Shown here one piece after another: positions 12,142-22,104 of a stretch of 64,000 bases of DNA (the first letter of the stretch is position 1; each line of letters opens with the position of its first letter). The translations under genes and the position numbers were made by a program. Source of the DNA: Stemphylium vesicarium (taxonomy: Eukaryota > Ascomycota > Dothideomycetes > Pleosporales > Pleosporaceae). The notes beneath the pieces were generated by a model. It ran no database searches. It was not told the DNA's origin and saw nothing but the letters and a program-made list of their open reading frames with translations. The DNA lies in the NCBI GenBank assembly GCA_004380135.1, contig QXCR01000046.1:124001-188000 (forward strand), read 5' to 3'.

Positions 12142-12727
12142 AAGACCGCCTTTATGTTGAAACTCTCTAAAAGTAGCCTGAGCTATCACAGAATCTCTGC
12201 AAATGCCGTACACTTTGTGTGAGCTGAAAAGCCGTGCTGCTTAGGAGGCAACCCCTTGGTTCTGCAACTCCATGTCGCAAAACACGAGCTGCAGTCTACA
12301 CTGCACTTCCTACATAATTTGGCAATCCAAATTGGCCGACTTCCTATGCGCAGCCCAATCAGCGTCATCGCAAACTTCCTCCTCGCATGTGATGATTTCT
12401 CGTCTTCTGAGCAGCCTAGTAACTTCCTGTTATGCGAAGTGGATCGACGTAAGGCAATCCCTGTAGGTAGAGTTGGGCTGGCGTCTTATGTTTCGGTCTA
12501 GCAGCGGGCGATGCGGTTTATGTATGTGGAGGCGAGAAACGCACGAGCCGATGGTTGAGTCAGCGCAGGTGGAGGGTTGCAGGGTGAGTGAAAGAACGTG
12601 TACCACGTGCAATGGCGGTTGGTTGACACGGTCATGCCGCGAGCGATTTTATGGGTCTCGAGACGGGATCTCAGCGTGCGGTTCATGGCGACACGTGTAT
12701 CAAGCCATTGCCTGTTCGCAATGCTAA

Positions 12728-13550
12728 GAAGGGCAAGATGCAGGGCAAGGGGGACTACATTTTGATCAAGCCCGGTGACACATTGATAGCCCGCGATGGG
12801 AAGATGTAGTGCTCCAGAATGGTGTATGGGACAAGATTCACGACGGCGTCCAGGCCGATGAAGTTTCCAGCAGGGAGCATTGAGTGGTGTTCATGGTACA
12901 TGGACACTCTCTAGGTCTGTAACAAGCAATGATCAGTTTTACCACCCTACACTCAGCGTCTGTGACGTGACAACGCTCTCTATATCCCCCGCCATAGCAG
13001 CTCCGTGTCACGACCCCAGTCTTCCCCAAGTTCGATCCGCAGGATACGAAGCTCAATGAAAAAAGGAAACAAGGTGTAATGCCAAGTAAAGAGCGACCTA
13101 AGCCAAAGCTTGAGCCCGCCAAGGAGAAGTGACAGATCGGAAAACCTGATGAAGTGAAGAGTAAGCTCGTTCGCAGCACGTCTACTAAGGTAGAATGTGC
13201 AGGTAGACACACACAGCGAAGCCGTGAGTGGGAAAAGTGAGCTTGCAGATTAGGACCTCTTCTGCGGCATACAATGCCTCGTATACATGCCTCAGCGGAA
13301 CAGCACCTCGTATGCAGAAATCAAGAAAGGGGAGTTTGAGCTTGCAGATCAGCGCCTCGTCTGCGGAAGTCCGACACCCTCGCGGAGTACAAGTACGACG
13401 CGGCAAGCATGAAAGCTTGCAACGGAACGTCTCGGGGTCAGTCGGGAAGTCCTGTGAGTGTGGAGAGAGTAAATCGAGCGGGTCAGGAGGGGATTATGCA
13501 CTTGGTGGAGAGCAGCGAGAGCTGTGCGCTTGCTTAGCGTGCGAATGCGT
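12728..13550 (+). pseudogene. Possible coding relic, function unknown
   Basis: Several consecutive plus-strand stretches read like coding sequence interrupted by stops: a lysine-rich piece ending in GDYILIKPGDTLIARDGKM near 12740-12809, a KERPKPKLEPAKEK piece near 13080-13130 followed directly by TGA, and a serine-rich piece near 13390-13535. They do not form one intact frame and I recognise no family. A decayed gene is one reading; chance composition is the other. Confidence 0.22.
13238..13365. repeat. Diverged direct repeat pair, about 29 bp
   Basis: TGAGCTTGCAGATTAGGACC at 13238 recurs as TGAGCTTGCAGATCAGCGCC at 13337, both followed by a CTC.TCTGCGG tail. The copies are 99 bp apart and differ at a few positions, which suggests an old local duplication. 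Confidence 0.45.
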
Positions 13551-13911
13551 GTTTGACTGCGGTTAGTGCGCGATGAAGGGTCTCTCACGTGTTTTGTTCT
13601 CTATGCGTGTGGAAATCACCAACACATAATCAGCAACCAGAAGCCCAAGTGTGAAATCCGTGCGACCGCCATGGTGGGTGTACGGTAAAGGGCTACCAGT
13701 TCGTCCACGACTACCAGCGAGCCAGTCTCGCGAGACTTATCGTTACTCTTCCTGTTGTCTACGACCTGTCGAGGAAGCGTAGAAGGCAGTAAGCTACGTT
13801 GTCTTGGTCACACTCGCGAACTACGACGGCAGAGGCGTGACTTCCGATAGGGGCTTGTCTGTGTTGGTTTGCCAGTTGGTACCATATGCGGTACAACCCC
13901 AGCGCAATAGC

Positions 13912-14073
13912 CACAGTCCGCAACAAACAAATCAGATATGTCTCTTCTAAAGACCCACTTACCTATCTAGATAGGGGTTAAGCCTCTACGGGTAACCACT
14001 AGGCCTAAATAGGTAATCAATCAAATCAGATATGGCCTCTCTGGACCCACTTAATTGCTTGTTGCGGAGTCTG
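13912..14073. mobile_element. hAT-type MITE, 162 bp, with 8-bp target duplication
   Basis: The element begins CACAGTCCGCAAC and ends GTTGCGGAGTCTG; the reverse complement of the right end, CAGACTCCGCAAC, matches the left end at 11 of 13 positions. It is flanked on both sides by the exact octamer GCAATAGC (13904-13911 and 14074-14081). An 8 bp duplication and CAG-type termini are the hallmark of hAT transposons. The interior has no coding capacity, so it is a non-autonomous miniature element. Its terminal repeat matches that of the larger element 112 bp to the right, which points to one family. Confidence 0.85.
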
Positions 14074-14185
14074 GCAATAGCTCTTATACAATCAACGCCT
14101 GAACACCCTGCCTCGCCACGTGACCACTTAGAACCCACCCAGTTCCAACTCTTGTGTATTCATTCGCCATACCAGTTGGTGTGAC

Positions 14186-15267
14186 CAGACTCCGCAACAA
14201 TCAAGTCAAGACAATCTAAGGCCGATTTCTTGACTTGATTGGGCCAGAGCAGCTCTACGGATTGTCTTAATTGCGCATTGAGGTGTCGTAAGGGAGTTGA
14301 GATTGTCTTGACTTGACTTGATTGTTAGAATTTTTAGAATTTGGTAGTGTAGCTACTCTTCCAGAGTCACGATCTCTGGCGACTCTGCCCAGTTGTATAT
14401 ATCATACTCTCGCGCAAGTGAGTCGTCTGTAAAGCTTTCGCTGCTACCGCTGCTGTCGCCATCGCTGCTGTGCGTTTCAATCGCTTTTATGGTAGTGTAA
14501 CCAGCCAGAGTCCATGCCCGTATAAGCTGCAGAGCCGCTGCCGATCGCGCGTCGTTTTGGCTCGAGTAGATCACCGAATTCGCTGAAGAGCCGCTCGCAC
14601 TCACAGCTTGATGTTGGGATAGTCAGTATATCGATCGCAAACTGGCTTAAACACGGGTATTTTGAGCGCATGGCAATCCAGTACTGGCCAGCGTTGCCAG
14701 CGCCAGCGTCAGCGTCGTCTGCTATTGATCCAGTGCCAGCGTGGCTCCCCTCGGTGGGCGCGGTGATCTCAGCTTCAGGTTGCGACTCCAAAAATTGCGT
14801 TTCCCATGCTGGCTCAGACGGCAACTCGGTGGCCTGGCTAGCCAGGGCTTCTCGGGGCGACGGCGATCGCTGCGATAGGCGCAGTCGTATAGCAGCTTCA
14901 ACAGCAACTGTAGGTGCACCGCTGCGCTTTTTTTGAGATCGGGGAGGCATTACAACGCGTGGTTAAGAGCGAAAGATATAGGCGGAGGATGGAGCGTAGA
15001 GAGGAGCTCCGCTAATACTAATACAACTTGGCAGGACGCGCCACTACGCGTCACGACGCGCTATTACGAGAAAATCTATCCTTTATTTCACTTTTACCCT
15101 CTACCCCTATAGCAGCGGTACGATCTTACTAATTTAGTAATCTAGATATTATAGATTAATTAATTAAGCTACTAATCTAAAGACTAGCTTCTTAATTTAA
15201 TTGTAGCTTCAATCTGGCAATCTCACAAGATCAATCTCACAATCTGGATTGATTGTTGCGGACTCTG
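14186..15267 (-). mobile_element. Defective hAT transposon, about 1.1 kb
   Basis: The left end CAGACTCCGCAACAATCAA and the reverse complement of the right end CAGAGTCCGCAACAATCAA differ at one base. Inside the left end a subterminal inverted pair is present: 14198-14217 and 14300-14324 match as reverse complements apart from a 5 bp expansion. On the minus strand it carries a shortened transposase with a hAT C-terminal dimerisation motif. The flanking octamers (GGTGTGAC and GTTCCGTC) do not match, so the target duplication has decayed or a flank was rearranged. The right part (15000-15240) is AT-rich and non-coding. Confidence 0.75.
14353..14950 (-). pseudogene. hAT transposase fragment, frameshifted
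   Basis: The frame from 14950 (MPPRSQKKR) leads after a low-complexity linker into the hAT dimerisation motif: YPCLSQFAIDILTIPTSS then CECERLFSEF and LLEPKRRAIG. Just after that, near 14545-14560, the family-like continuation (ALQLIRAWTLAGY) moves to another frame that runs to 14353, so a one-base indel breaks the gene. The central catalytic DDE region and the N-terminal zinc finger are absent. The product cannot be an active transposase; it is an internally deleted, non-autonomous copy. Confidence 0.75.
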
Positions 15268-15520
15268 GTTCCGTCAACAGGATCATGTCTCGTACATTGA
15301 CTTCGAGGGATTTCAGTGGCACCTGAGTTTGCCCAGTCTTGAACTTGAGGCATAGGTTGAGATCTTGCGGGGCCAAATAAGACTTAAACAACAACACTTC
15401 CTCGGCATCTTTTCGCCATCGACGCAAAGCCTTCATATTGGAAAAGTCCGTGCGCAGCTCCTGGGTCGAGGTCTGGGGAGTCGGCTTCCTTAGTGTGAAG
15501 ATTTCCCTCAAGCCCCGGTG
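15209..15520 (-). pseudogene. Disconnected 3' part of the 2EXR gene
   Basis: This open stretch is in the same frame as the 2EXR gene upstream and is separated from it only by one TGA (15521-15523). Its first 80 codons continue the expected protein (REIFTLRKP, FSNMKALRRWRKDAEEVLL). The last 20 or so codons before the stop at 15209 are read from the right terminal repeat of the hAT element, so the native C-terminus has been replaced by transposon sequence. An intron that removes the TGA and keeps the frame is not evident. Confidence 0.5.
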
Positions 15521-16540
15521 TCAAGTGAGGCTATTGACAGCAAAGATATGGATATTTAGCCCGTGAACTTTCCGGTCATCAGGATCAAAGACGATGTCTG
15601 ATGAAGAGCATAGATGGAGGATTTGTGAGTACACTCGTTCCGGGAGTGTGTTGAGTGGCCCAGCTCCCCGCGCTTCCTGTGACCTATGGTCCCAGACTAA
15701 AATGGTGCCATCCTGGTCAAGAATATAGCGCCGCTTCGTTTTGGGCGTGAAGCTTGTAGAGAGAAAGGATACCCAGCCACTCAAGCGTGCCGAAGGGTAG
15801 GCTGGATGCACCGTGATGCTGTCTAACAGTCGATCAAAACGCGCATACTTTCGAAGTCCAAGTGAGTCGAGGACTGTGAGTGAGTTGAATGCGGTATTCA
15901 AAGCGGATACCTTATTGAGCTTGGTCTCAGACAGATATGATCGAAATTTGTCCTCTCCTAGGTCGATCCGTCGATCAGAGCCTCGAAACTTTAGTCGTAG
16001 ACCAATGTTTGATGTAGACAGAACAAGCTTCACAAGTGGACCGATGTTCATATGACGATGGTGGTCGCTGGGGAGTGCCTTGCATATGAAGCTTACTTCG
16101 ATGTCAATTCTGGTGATGAGGCCAATTTGGGAGCCTACGCTACGTAGCCATAGTGTCGCTGCTCTGATTTGGCGGTAATCCGAGTACCGACCCTTATAGG
16201 GCATCGAGATTGTGAAGACATTTCTCCCATACAAAACGCTCGCTGATTCGCTGTAGATCTGTCGACAAGTCCCGAGTAAAGCAGATGAAAGGCGAATATT
16301 ATGCACCATGGAATCACTCGAATGATCAGGTTCGAATCGTGCACCTTCCGCGTCACTGCCCATATTCCAGATCCGTGGCACCTCAAGACCCTGCACTTCG
16401 ACCACGACTACATCCTCAGCGCTCACAAGCGCATATTCATAAACCGCATTTCTCAGTTCAGCCGGTAACGCAAGGAATAAGTGAGTCCCTTGATCGCGAG
16501 ACGTAGAACGGCCTTTCTGGATTGGGACCGGTATATTCAT
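15521..16540 (-). CDS. 2EXR-domain (F-box-like) protein, probably truncated
   Basis: The frame from ATG 16540 (MNIPVP) gives 339 residues. Near the N-terminus it has FLALPAELRNAVYEYAL, the signature of the 2EXR domain, an F-box-like module abundant in Pezizomycotina, followed by the usual LLGTCRQIYSESASVLYG segment. These proteins are large paralogous families of unknown function. The frame stops at a TGA at 15521, but homologous-looking sequence continues in the same frame for another 80 codons, after which the hAT element interrupts it. It is therefore likely a decaying paralogue, although the shorter protein could still be made. Confidence 0.6.
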   Translation of the reverse strand: MNIPVPIQKGRSTSRDQGTHLFLALPAELRNAVYEYALVSAEDVVVVEVQGLEVPRIWNMGSDAEGARFEPDHSSDSMVHNIRLSSALLGTCRQIYSESASVLYGRNVFTISMPYKGRYSDYRQIRAATLWLRSVGSQIGLITRIDIEVSFICKALPSDHHRHMNIGPLVKLVLSTSNIGLRLKFRGSDRRIDLGEDKFRSYLSETKLNKVSALNTAFNSLTVLDSLGLRKYARFDRLLDSITVHPAYPSARLSGWVSFLSTSFTPKTKRRYILDQDGTILVWDHRSQEARGAGPLNTLPERVYSQILHLCSSSDIVFDPDDRKVHGLNIHIFAVNSLT

Positions 16541-17305
16541 GACATTGATCGCGTACGAGGAGCCTGGCGAGAAACAGCCCAAGGGTCTTCGCCAGATGAG
16601 AATAGCGATGTTCGCGGACAAGGGGAGTGGCGTTACACACTTACTACAGCGTCAACTGTGCTGCCTGTAAGCTGAGCAGTACGGAAATAGAGAAGAAGTA
16701 GCGGGGTGGTGGAAGAAGGTAAAAGACAGCGAATGCAGCCAGCTCAAGACTTAATACGAAACTAAGCGAAGCAGGAAAGAAAGGCTCACACTGACCATAG
16801 TGACGCATACCAGCTCGGTTTCGTAATCTAAGGGTCTCGGGTGACAGTCACGACTGAACCCTTGGCCCAATAGCGTACCAGACAACGAAATCCGCATACG
16901 TGTGCAAAGACATTGTGTGGCTCGCCTGCCCAGTCAACCGGTCTCACTTACAACGGAGGAGAACCGCACCTGATATTCATCTGTTTTCACTTTTTCCACA
17001 CGCTACTCGATGTAGTCCCAGCGTGTTCATCTATCTTTTTGCCTTCCGAAACAATCCTAGCAAGCAACCGTCGTTATCCCTGGGGTATATATATATCCCA
17101 AATGCATCTCGTTGCCCAATCATCGAAAACGCCCATCATACAAAAAATGCAAAAATGCACAAATAAAAACAAGATTACATGCTAATAATACCGCTTCATG
17201 AAGCAACAAAAAAACAAAAAAGGGACATCCAAGAGTATTGGTACACACCACAATGTACGCCTGGTACCCGAATCAAAATCCGTAGTAGAGGCCCAACAGG
17301 TCTTT
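16541..17305. other. Intergenic: 2EXR promoter and kinase 3' flank
   Basis: No gene is seen. The right half (from about 17060) is A-rich with TATATATA and poly-A runs and fits the 3' untranslated region of the minus-strand histidine kinase. The left half would be the promoter of the minus-strand 2EXR gene. Confidence 0.5.
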
Positions 17306-20300
17306 TCATACGCCATATGACGGCGCACTAGGCCCGCTGGAGACCCTGATAGCTGGCTTATCTACCGCTGCCGCCTTTTTGTCACCGTAGCGACCAGCCA
17401 GCTCTTCGATCTTGGGTAGCAGCTCGCCAATCCTAAAGGGTTTGCTGACAACATCGTCCATGCCCGCAGCCAGCAGAGTCGCGATTTGCTCACTCCGAGC
17501 GTTCGCAGTGACGGCGATGATGGGGATGTGGCATTTGAATTTGCCGTGCTGCTCCAGTTCGCGGATTTTGGAGGTGCACTGTAGGCCGTCCATGACAGGC
17601 ATCTCCTTATCCATGAGAACGACGGAGATGTCAGATGGAGAGGAGGTAGAGGTGGGTGACGGGGAGGCCCAGAATTTGGATAATTTTAGGGCTTCGAGAG
17701 CCTCGCCGCCGTGGTTTGCGACCATGGTTTGTATACCGTGGTTTTGGAGCTGTCGTTGAAGGACTTTTTGATTGACTAAATGTCGTTAGCGGAAGATGGG
17801 GAAAATCGACGATGCGATGGCGTACCTAGGTTATCCTCAACGATGAGTACTTTGAGCTCCTTCTTTTTTGGCTTCGCTTTTACAGCAGGGCCGTCTTTGC
17901 CTAACACGGTCGCAAAGTCCTTGATTCTGGTAGTCGTCTTGGACGGCATAGGAAGCCCACTTCTTCCCTTTTCTTTTGCGTTTGACACTTTGCGCGACAT
18001 AGACGCTGGGAGAACCTCCAGGGCTTCTTTCGGTTCGCTACTTCTCCGGCCCTTGACGTAAAAGGCGAACGTACTTCCTTTTCCTGCCTCAGAAGATACA
18101 CCGATCTCGCCGCCTTGTAGCTCGGTAAGCTCTCGTGAAATGAACAGGCCGAGACCTGATCCACCATACTGCACATGAGTACGCGGGCTTGCTTGCGAAA
18201 AGCGTTGGAAGAGAAGCTTCTTCTCTTCCGGAGTCAGCCCACGGCCCGTATCTTGGACTGCAAACTCCAAGAAAATTTCTTCGCCGTCGCCCCAATCGGG
18301 TCCAAAAGTCTGGTCGGTTCGCTTGGCCCTCATGGGAAAGTAACTGACGGTAGGAGAGCTGCCGGCTGATGGGCGTTCCCGTGATGCCGAGAGGATGACC
18401 TTGATTGTCCGTTTTTCTTCGGTCGTTGTGAACTTGATTGCATTGGTGGTCAAGTTGATAAGCACCTGCAGGACTCGTGACGGGTCAATTTTGACCCAAT
18501 CGACGGCCAACTTTGTGAATGAATCGGTGAGTACAAACTCCATCTGTATACCAGCTGTTTGTACTTCGCCCTCAAACATTTTCAACGCACGTTGCACGAC
18601 CTGCAAAGGTTGTGCATCTACCGGTGTTACCTGAAAATTGTGTTAGAAGATGTTCAGTTGACTGGCCAAGAAACGTACCATGAGCATAGCACTGTCGAGT
18701 TTTGACAGTGTCAACACGTCGTCGACAATCCGCTTCTGATGCTGTGCGCACAAAGCGATGGTTTGTGCAGCGTCGATAGAATCAGCCACGATGTCCGCTT
18801 CGATAGTTTGAGAACCTGAGGCTTTGAAATCGCTGAGGATGGTGGAGATCTCGTCGGCGCATTGAAGAATAGCGGACAAAGGATTTCGCATTTCGTGGCT
18901 CGTAATGTCGATAAAGTTCTCCTGCTGGCGCTTGAGTTCCACAGCTTCCTCCATCTTTCTTTTCTGGAAACCTTCGGCCCATTTTTGTGGAGAAATGTTG
19001 GTGATGCTTCCGAAAACACTCTTCAGCTGCCCGTGCTCGTCCTTCTCGGGGAAAGCCGAAAACAACACCCAGGTATCGCTCTTGTTGCGGTTCCTGTCTT
19101 CCCATGGCGCTTTGAATCGAAACTCGATGTTGATCGGTGTAGTGCTGTTCACCAGTCGCTCCCAATGCTCAAGAATAAGCGGTTGATCCTCGTCTTTGAC
19201 GTAGTCAATCCATCTATCCGTCATCTCGGGTTCTCTTGGCACTCGTGCGATTTCGTACCAAGTATCATTGCAGTATGTGATCCTTCCAACGTGATCAGCA
19301 ATGAACAATCCTGCCGGCGACAGCTCCGCCATCCTCGTAAATCTCGTCTCGCTTTCCCGGGCCTCCTGCGTACGTGCAGCAAGCTGTGTAGACAGATTAT
19401 ACCTATCCTCTGCCGCTAACCTTGCCGCTCTTTGACCCCTGCGAATTTCCTCTTCAAAAAGAACCACCGAGGCGAGTGACGTGGCAAGTTGACGGCTCAA
19501 GAGCTGAACGAAAAGATTGTAATCGTCATCATAGGGCCTTCTTGGATTGATGCCCATCACGAGAAAGCCAAGGATGTTCTCGCCCGTGGTGGGATGTATC
19601 GGACAAATGACGACCTCTCGGCAAGGATCTCCAAAGCCTCGCCAGTCCAGTCCTTCCATCATGGCGTGTGGCAAGTCGCCGGATCCTATGCTGACGACCA
19701 CAGGCTTGTCCGTCTTCATCACTTCTCGGAAGACGGGCCCAAAGCCTTCTTGTCCCTCTTTGAGGTCGATTTGATCAGGCGCCGCTTGGTGGCCGTCTGG
19801 GACGCCCAAGGAACCTTCCAAGAAACACTGCTTCGAGCCAAGCAAGCTGCTAGAATGTAGAGAGGACGAGTCGCTTTCGCTTTCGTCGTTCACGCTGTAA
19901 AGCATCACTACTGGGGTGTCGAAATCGTTCTCCGTCAATGCAAGTAGCACTTGATCCCAGAAACCTTTGACTTCCCGTGCAGTAGCGGTCCGCTCCCCAA
20001 CTTCGCGCAGTGTGAGCATGCGTCGCTCTGCGATTTTCCGCCGTGTCTTCTCGAAAGCAGGGTTGTACAGCCCCATGACTGTTCCGTCCTCGCCCACCAT
20101 GGGAATGATGGACCATGAAAAATAGGTCTCCTCCAGGAAGCTATTCCGCTTCATGAACAGGCAATCGTCGTCCTTCATTGTGGCTTGTCCGGTGATGCGT
20201 GCGTTCGTGAAGACGCCCTTAACTTCGTCCCAAATCTCCGCCCAGGCAACCTTGTAACTCTGGCCCATCAGCGATGGATGTTTCTGGCCTGCCAGACCTA

Positions 20301-22104
20301 ATTCGGTTGTTAACTTTAGTTGATGCACTGCCAAGTTCGGACGTACCGATATAAGCCTCGTTGTAGATGGCGACGAGCTCTTCACCCCAGTACATGGCAG
20401 CCGGATGGGGGCTCGCCCTGGTAATGTTAGCAGTGATGACTATGCATCTTCAGATGATCAAACCCACATGATGAGATTACACATAGCACGAAGGTCGTTG
20501 GACCAGTACTCAATGGGGCCTAAGGGGGTCGACGCCCAGTCTATTGAGCGAGCAAATTGGATGTGCTTGGGTAAGGAAGGTGACATCGCGAGCCTGGTCC
20601 AATCGAAGAAGCCCATATCGTGCCCTTCTTCGCCAAGACCATTAGTTTCTCTATGAAACAAGTCAACGTCGCCTGCAGTGTGAGCTCGCAATACGCACTC
20701 GTTCGCAAAGGAAGTGGATTCTCCCATCGGTGGTATGTTTATCCTGGGTGGTAACTTTGGTGGCGCTTCCTTCGCAGTATCGCCAATTTTGTCGTAGGTA
20801 GGATCAGGCTGTGGTGCTGAAGTGGGAGGGGTTGGTTCTCCTTGCGGAGGAGCAGGCGCAGTACTGTTACCAAAGTAATCTTGCGCTTCATTCGCTTGGA
20901 CCGAAGACGATGTGGAATTAATGCCATTGCCTGAAACCTGACCTACCGATGGCGTTGACGGTATAGCAAATTCGTTGGATGCTTTAGCGGAGGGAATGTG
21001 TAGTGCAGGCGCGGATACGACGCCCGAGACCACGCGCAATCGCTTCCGCAATGTGTAACATGACCACGCGATACCGCCGTATTCTACCGGGGAGGGATTG
21101 ACGTCTGTGTTCCCACCTTGAAGCACGATACTCAGTAGCCAAGCCCGGAACTGCTGTGTCGCATGTGCGGTAGAGTCTTCGGGTGTCGATGCAGCCGACT
21201 GACCGGCCACCAACTCCCACGTCGACGCGCTCGCTCTTAGGGCGTTGTTCGCAAACAGGATCTGCAGTCTGGACGAATCTGGGGCGTAATTGGCGAAATC
21301 GCCCATGTCGACGATGAAGGTCGGGCGGCCATCCTGCTCGAGTAGCTCGACTATGCCAATGGAAGCCAGTACGCGCAATGGGTCGTTCTTCTCTCGCGAG
21401 TCTGGGGATGCTGTGCGAGGTAGGCTCGAGCGCTCCGACGATCTCCCACTGGCGGCGACTGTCGGCCCAGGTGGACTCAGACCGTTGAAGGTGCCTCGTG
21501 CAAGTGTAACAGTCTTGATGCCACTGTCCTCGCGTGTTTTACTAAGCATTCTTGCTGCAGCCTCGGAGCTGGAGAAGCGTGCAGGCAGTTCTGGGCGGGT
21601 TCTGCCCGAGGAAAAGAATAGAGGCGAGAGAGGCTCGCCGCCGAGGCGCGGCTGGGCGCTCCTGGAGAAAGCGAAGCGGTCGAGCGAGTAGCGTGCGCGA
21701 GGATGGGCTTTGCGGCGCTTGTGTAGAGGTTCGCTGGCGGGCGCTGCCAGTCGCTGCGAAGTTGGTGTGGGCGCGTCGTCGGCCGAAGGTGGAGGGGGCC
21801 GCTTGATGCCAACAACAGTAGGCGGCGTGGATGCAAACTGAGTGCCGCTGTGAGGGCGACGGCGATGCAGCGGCGCAGAGCCAGGCCGGGGGAAGACTTC
21901 GCGATGGTTAAGCGGTGATCGGGGCGTCCATGGGGCATGCGCTTCCAGAAATTCAAAGGGCGGATCGAGCCTGGCAGGCGGGTGTCCTGGTGTATTGACG
22001 ACAAACTCGCGGTGTTCAGTCGTGTTCAGCGTGTTGTCGTCGGGCTTGGTGTCGAGTGGCGTCGTCGTGTCATTCCCTGTGAAGATTGAGCGAGACTCCC
22101 ACAT
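17306..22104 (-). CDS. Hybrid sensor histidine kinase
   Basis: Five exons, complement(17306..17775, 17826..18630, 18679..20297, 20347..20417, 20468..22104), all with 48-50 bp GT-AG introns, give about 1533 residues. The first 450 or so residues are low-complexity. Then comes a PAS-like sensor region containing MYWGEELVAIYNEAYIG (about 550), a GAF-like stretch, and a second PAS (LSPAGLFIADHVGRITYCND). The kinase core has the H-box SHEMRNPLSA (about residue 1036), N-box NLTTNAIKF, G-boxes DTGRGL and GSGLGLFI. The C-terminal receiver has VEDN, the phospho-acceptor Asp in LMDKEMPVMDG (about 1432), AVTAN and SKPF. All residues for autophosphorylation and internal phosphotransfer are present; the signal should then pass to an HPt protein and a response regulator. 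No transmembrane segment is seen, so it is probably cytosolic. The stimulus is unknown. Confidence 0.93.

Larger units (their letters stand above)
12142..13911. other. Intergenic region with decayed sequence
   Basis: No intact gene is recognised in this 1.8 kb. It holds the 3' flank of the hydrolase, a possible coding relic and a diverged direct repeat (both listed), then a MITE. None of the ATG-initiated frames here looks like a conserved protein. Confidence 0.5.

Noticed and set aside
15470..15530. Intron that would remove the 2EXR stop
   Set aside because: The only GT...AG pair that spans the TGA (GTCAAT...CTAAG, 50 bp) has a poor donor and shifts the frame.
16325..16345. GGTTCGAATCG, similar to a tRNA B box
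   Set aside because: It lies inside the 2EXR coding frame and no A box or cloverleaf can be folded around it.
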